Shown piece by piece: positions 11,594-13,690 of a stretch of 13,690 nt of DNA. The stretch spans positions 1 through 13,690 of the forward strand of contig CAVHIG010000049.1 of the NCBI GenBank assembly GCA_963636105.1, in the 5' to 3' direction. Within the stretch, counting starts at the first letter, position 1; each line of letters begins with the position of its first letter. Source of the DNA: CAVHIG01 sp963636105. Lineage in GTDB: Bacteria; Bacillota; Clostridia; Peptostreptococcales; Anaerovoracaceae. The position numbers and the translations under genes were made by a program. A model generated the notes under the pieces. It ran no database searches. It had not been told where the DNA came from and saw only the letters and a program-made list of their open reading frames with translations.

Positions 11594-13149
11594 ATAGCGG
11601 ACTCGGTATCAGGCGTATTTATGCGATATTCCTGACCTTTAAGAGCTTCGAAAAGAACCTCCACCATCAAATACGACTTTTCAATATTATATTCCAGACA
11701 AGCCATGTCAAGCTCAGGCTTGCGCTCCGCAAAGATTGAGCAAGGCTTCTTTTCAAGTGTAGTATAAGTCTTTAATTCCTTTTCTGTCTTTGAATAATAT
11801 AGCGAAGACAGCGCGGAATTTGCCGGTGATTCTGCAGATACAGACCATGGCGATTCAGAATCCACAATATTATAGGTGCCATTGCAAAGATGGCAAGTGA
11901 TTTCAAAGCTATCACTCATCTCGGAAAGGGTATCAAGTGAGGTGCTTTTCGCCGTGATGCCTGCCTTGAAGCCGCCGGCGTAATTCGTAGTGAGCATTCC
12001 AAGATTTGAAGTGGCGACGACCTTATCATCCTCATCCTGAAGATATGTGCCATTCATGAGCGTATACACAAGACTTACGATATAATCGGAGTCCTCAAAC
12101 GAAAGCACGGTCTGCGGAGTTTCCACTTCTGTAAGAGTATAGGAAAGCTCCGGATACTTATCCTCGTACTTCGAAAGGAATTTTGATTGGGAGTTTTCAA
12201 ACTTCTTCACAAAGCTGTTCTTGTTATTTTCATTTATGAGAAGCACAACCCTTGCTGATTGCGGATAAGTATATGCATCGCTGCCGCCTTCAAAAGAAGC
12301 CATTTCAAAGAGTATGCCGCTGCTCTTGTAATTTGCCAGGAGATTTCCCAAGGTCTTTATCGGATTTGGTGACTTTGACGTGCCCTCGTCATTATCAATA
12401 CCGGAAATGGAGATCTCGTAGGCAAGATCATAGGTGGATTCCGTATATGTGAGAGGGGCTGTCATTTCGTATTCGACGATTCCGCCTGAGGCTATGCAAA
12501 GCCTGTTTCTGTCACTTGCGGACAGGCTTATGAGATGGTCGCCCTTTAAATATTTTTTATCTATAGCAAGCGCGCCTTCGCTGGTATTTTCGTCATTTGC
12601 TGTGATGATCACGCGGAAAAAGGCATTGTCATCCGCGTTTTTTATGATATACATCAATGCTGCCGCGGTATAGAGATCGTCTGCGGCATTTTCGGTAGAA
12701 AGCTCGCAATGGAGTATGGTGCTGTCCGCGTCCTTTTTGCCCTCGACGGCGGATTTTGACATGATTATGTTGTAATTGTCGTCGTGAGAAGCCTTGATAT
12801 CGTTGTCCGCGGCCCATTTGTGTATGTATTTTCTGAAAGCAGGGAGGATAGATTCTCTTTCTTCTGCTGCGGAAACTGCGGAAACTGCGGAAACTTCGGG
12901 AGTTTCGGGAGTCTCGGAAGTTGCCGCATCTCCGGAAGCTGCCGCGGCGGATGTGTCAGAGGCATCTTCGGAATCCCCTGGAGCATCTAGCACATAGTCA
13001 GGAAGAAGGTTTGCCATAAGATCTGCGTAGATAGCGTAGATGCCCTCATCTATGGCTTCGTTGTTATATTCCTCGGTGTCGTCCTTGCAGCCTGTAAGAC
13101 CGGCAAGTATAAGGCATAAAGCCAAAAGAAATGCGATATATCTTTTCAT
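11590..13149 (-). CDS. Lipoprotein with inactive PepD-like (M20) peptidase domain
   Basis: The product has 519 residues. A signal peptide ends in the lipobox LTGC, so Cys21 should be lipidated and the protein held on the outer face of the membrane. Residues 53-99 are a Ser/Ala/Thr/Glu/Pro linker, partly encoded by 9-bp tandem repeats. Residues 100-505 follow the layout of aminoacyl-histidine dipeptidase (PepD, family M20): DNYNIIM, ILHCELS, ENAADDLYTAAAL, ITANDENTSEGALAID, KGDHLISLSAS, IASGGIVEYEM, ATSNLGML, then a C-terminal KPELDMACLEYNIEK. By eye, most metal ligands are lost: GHLD is replaced by CELS, the Asp of NLDSE by Ser210, and the final VHTPDE segment is missing; only the ADD Asp and one Glu of the EE pair remain. 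It is probably non-catalytic, perhaps a binding protein. AAGGAG (13165-13160) is 10 bases before ATG. Confidence 0.75.
   Translation of the reverse strand: MKRYIAFLLALCLILAGLTGCKDDTEEYNNEAIDEGIYAIYADLMANLLPDYVLDAPGDSEDASDTSAAAASGDAATSETPETPEVSAVSAVSAAEERESILPAFRKYIHKWAADNDIKASHDDNYNIIMSKSAVEGKKDADSTILHCELSTENAADDLYTAAALMYIIKNADDNAFFRVIITANDENTSEGALAIDKKYLKGDHLISLSASDRNRLCIASGGIVEYEMTAPLTYTESTYDLAYEISISGIDNDEGTSKSPNPIKTLGNLLANYKSSGILFEMASFEGGSDAYTYPQSARVVLLINENNKNSFVKKFENSQSKFLSKYEDKYPELSYTLTEVETPQTVLSFEDSDYIVSLVYTLMNGTYLQDEDDKVVATSNLGMLTTNYAGGFKAGITAKSTSLDTLSEMSDSFEITCHLCNGTYNIVDSESPWSVSAESPANSALSSLYYSKTEKELKTYTTLEKKPCSIFAERKPELDMACLEYNIEKSYLMVEVLFEALKGQEYRINTPDTESAI
12499..12529. repeat. 8-bp inverted repeat inside the lipoprotein gene
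   Basis: AAGCCTGT (12499-12506) and ACAGGCTT (12522-12529) are exact reverse complements around a 15-base loop within coding sequence. Chance occurrence is possible. Confidence 0.4.
12868..12921. repeat. Six 9-bp tandem units in the lipoprotein linker
   Basis: TGCGGAAAC is repeated three times (12868-12894), then TTCGGGAGT twice (12895-12912), then CTCGGAAGT once (12913-12921). Because the unit is three codons, length changes keep the frame. On the minus strand it encodes TSE-TPE-TPE-VSA-VSA-VSA. Confidence 0.85.
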
Positions 13150-13174
13150 TTATGTATGTCTCCTTGTAAGAATC

Positions 13175-13226
13175 ATTAGCAATATTTGCAATTTTGCTTG
13201 TAATTGCATGCCTATAATGATAACAT
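13175..13226. promoter_or_regulatory. Divergent promoter region with GCAATT palindrome
   Basis: On the minus strand TTACAA (13203-13198), 17 bases, GCTAAT (13180-13175) could drive the lipoprotein gene. On the plus strand TTGTAA (13198-13203), 17 bases, TAACAT (13221-13226), or the perfect TATAAT at 13213-13218 without a good -35, could drive the acetyltransferase. GCAATT (13188-13193) and AATTGC (13202-13207) form a 6-bp inverted repeat across these elements. The rest of the gap to 13350 holds a triple AAGCT repeat (13274-13291) and a small hairpin GATTTG-AGG-CAAATC (13309-13323). Confidence 0.3.
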
Positions 13227-13349
13227 AATAATGATTAAAAAAAAAGAGTTTAGGAAAAACGTAAAAAAAACTTAAGCTAAAGCTAAAGCTCGATTGGAAA
13301 TGATGGTAGATTTGAGGCAAATCGACTAAAAAACGGAAGAGAGACTGCT

Positions 13350-13690
13350 ATGGAATCTAAAAATTTGATACTGAGAAATACGGAATTTGCGGACTGCAAG
13401 CTTTTTGCGGAATGGGAATCACGTCCTGAGGTTACTGAATTTTTTAGTATGGATGACACGAGAGATTATGAAGAAATTACGAGAGAATTTGTGCTCAGGG
13501 AAAAGGATCCGAGCGTGATGCAATTTACCATCATATTGAAGGAGACAGAGAAACCTATCGGCAGGGCAATCTTTACAAGGATTTCAAGGCATGAGGATTC
13601 GATGGATCTTACGAGGATATATATAGCAGAGCCTGCGCTTCGCGGCAGGGGATACGGCGAGGAGTCCATGAGGCTATTGCTGGATTATGC
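13350..13690 (+). CDS. GNAT N-acetyltransferase (RimJ/RimL-like), partial
   Basis: The frame opens at ATG 13350 and runs off the window after 113 residues. It starts ESKNLILRNTEFADCKLFAE, typical of the Acetyltransf_3 (RimJ/RimL) group, with PEVTEFF, then the strand GRAIFTRISR and the acetyl-CoA pyrophosphate-binding motif A as EPALRGRGYGEES. Family members are about 165-180 residues, so roughly the last third is missing. The substrate could be a ribosomal protein N-terminus or a small molecule. The ribosome site is weak (GGAAGAGAG, ending 5 bases before ATG). The gene is divergent from the lipoprotein gene. Confidence 0.87.
   Translation, partial: MESKNLILRNTEFADCKLFAEWESRPEVTEFFSMDDTRDYEEITREFVLREKDPSVMQFTIILKETEKPIGRAIFTRISRHEDSMDLTRIYIAEPALRGRGYGEESMRLLLDY

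Noticed and set aside
13274..13291. Three AAGCTA-type hexamers
   Set aside because: It is a short low-complexity run with no associated feature; noted only as part of the intergenic region.

Overview
The window looks like a chromosomal segment of a low-to-moderate GC anaerobic Firmicute of the class Clostridia, most likely Lachnospiraceae or a close relative. This rests on strong GGAGG ribosome sites, clear TTGNNN/TATAAT promoters, and typical clostridial families: DUF3842, macro domain plus helical C-terminus, prolyl-tRNA deacylase ProX, single-domain EamA and SseB-type domains. Species cannot be called from the sequence. I see no rRNA, tRNA or CRISPR array.

Layout. (1) 1-1000 is a decayed accessory edge: a short piece resembling the N-terminus of the BREX protein BrxL, the 5' part of a BAAT/dienelactone-hydrolase-like gene, and the N-terminal piece of an IS21-type transposase on the other strand, then mostly non-coding DNA. 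(2) 1000-4180 holds a class II Fic protein (AMP transferase family) with a C-terminal winged helix, bracketed by copies of TGGACGAA spaced 20 bp apart, followed by an ADP-ribosylglycohydrolase (ARH) fused to two SseB-like domains and ending in a terminator. A 17-base direct repeat flanks this pair. (3) 4180-8310 runs rightward: ProX, an orphan type IV pilin-like protein, DUF3842, a macro-domain protein, a nitroreductase, a small EamA permease and a broken membrane-protein gene, closed by a strong bidirectional terminator. (4) 8356-10806 on the minus strand is a soluble hybrid sensor kinase. (5) 11132-11593 is a PaaI-like thioesterase that overlaps tail to tail with a minus-strand lipoprotein (11590-13149), which appears to be a metal-site-degenerate homologue of the dipeptidase PepD. 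(6) A divergent intergenic region leads to a GNAT acetyltransferase cut by the window end.

How the genes may work together. Three nearby genes belong to families that add or remove nucleotide modifications: Fic (AMPylation), ARH (removal of ADP-ribose) and macro domain (ADP-ribose binding or hydrolysis). They are not one operon, since a terminator and separate promoters lie between them, so any joint role is inference. The most unusual items are the ARH-SseB-SseB fusion, the regularly spaced repeats around fic, the apparently dead PepD-like lipoprotein with a 9-bp tandem-repeat linker, and perfect inverted repeats inside coding sequence.
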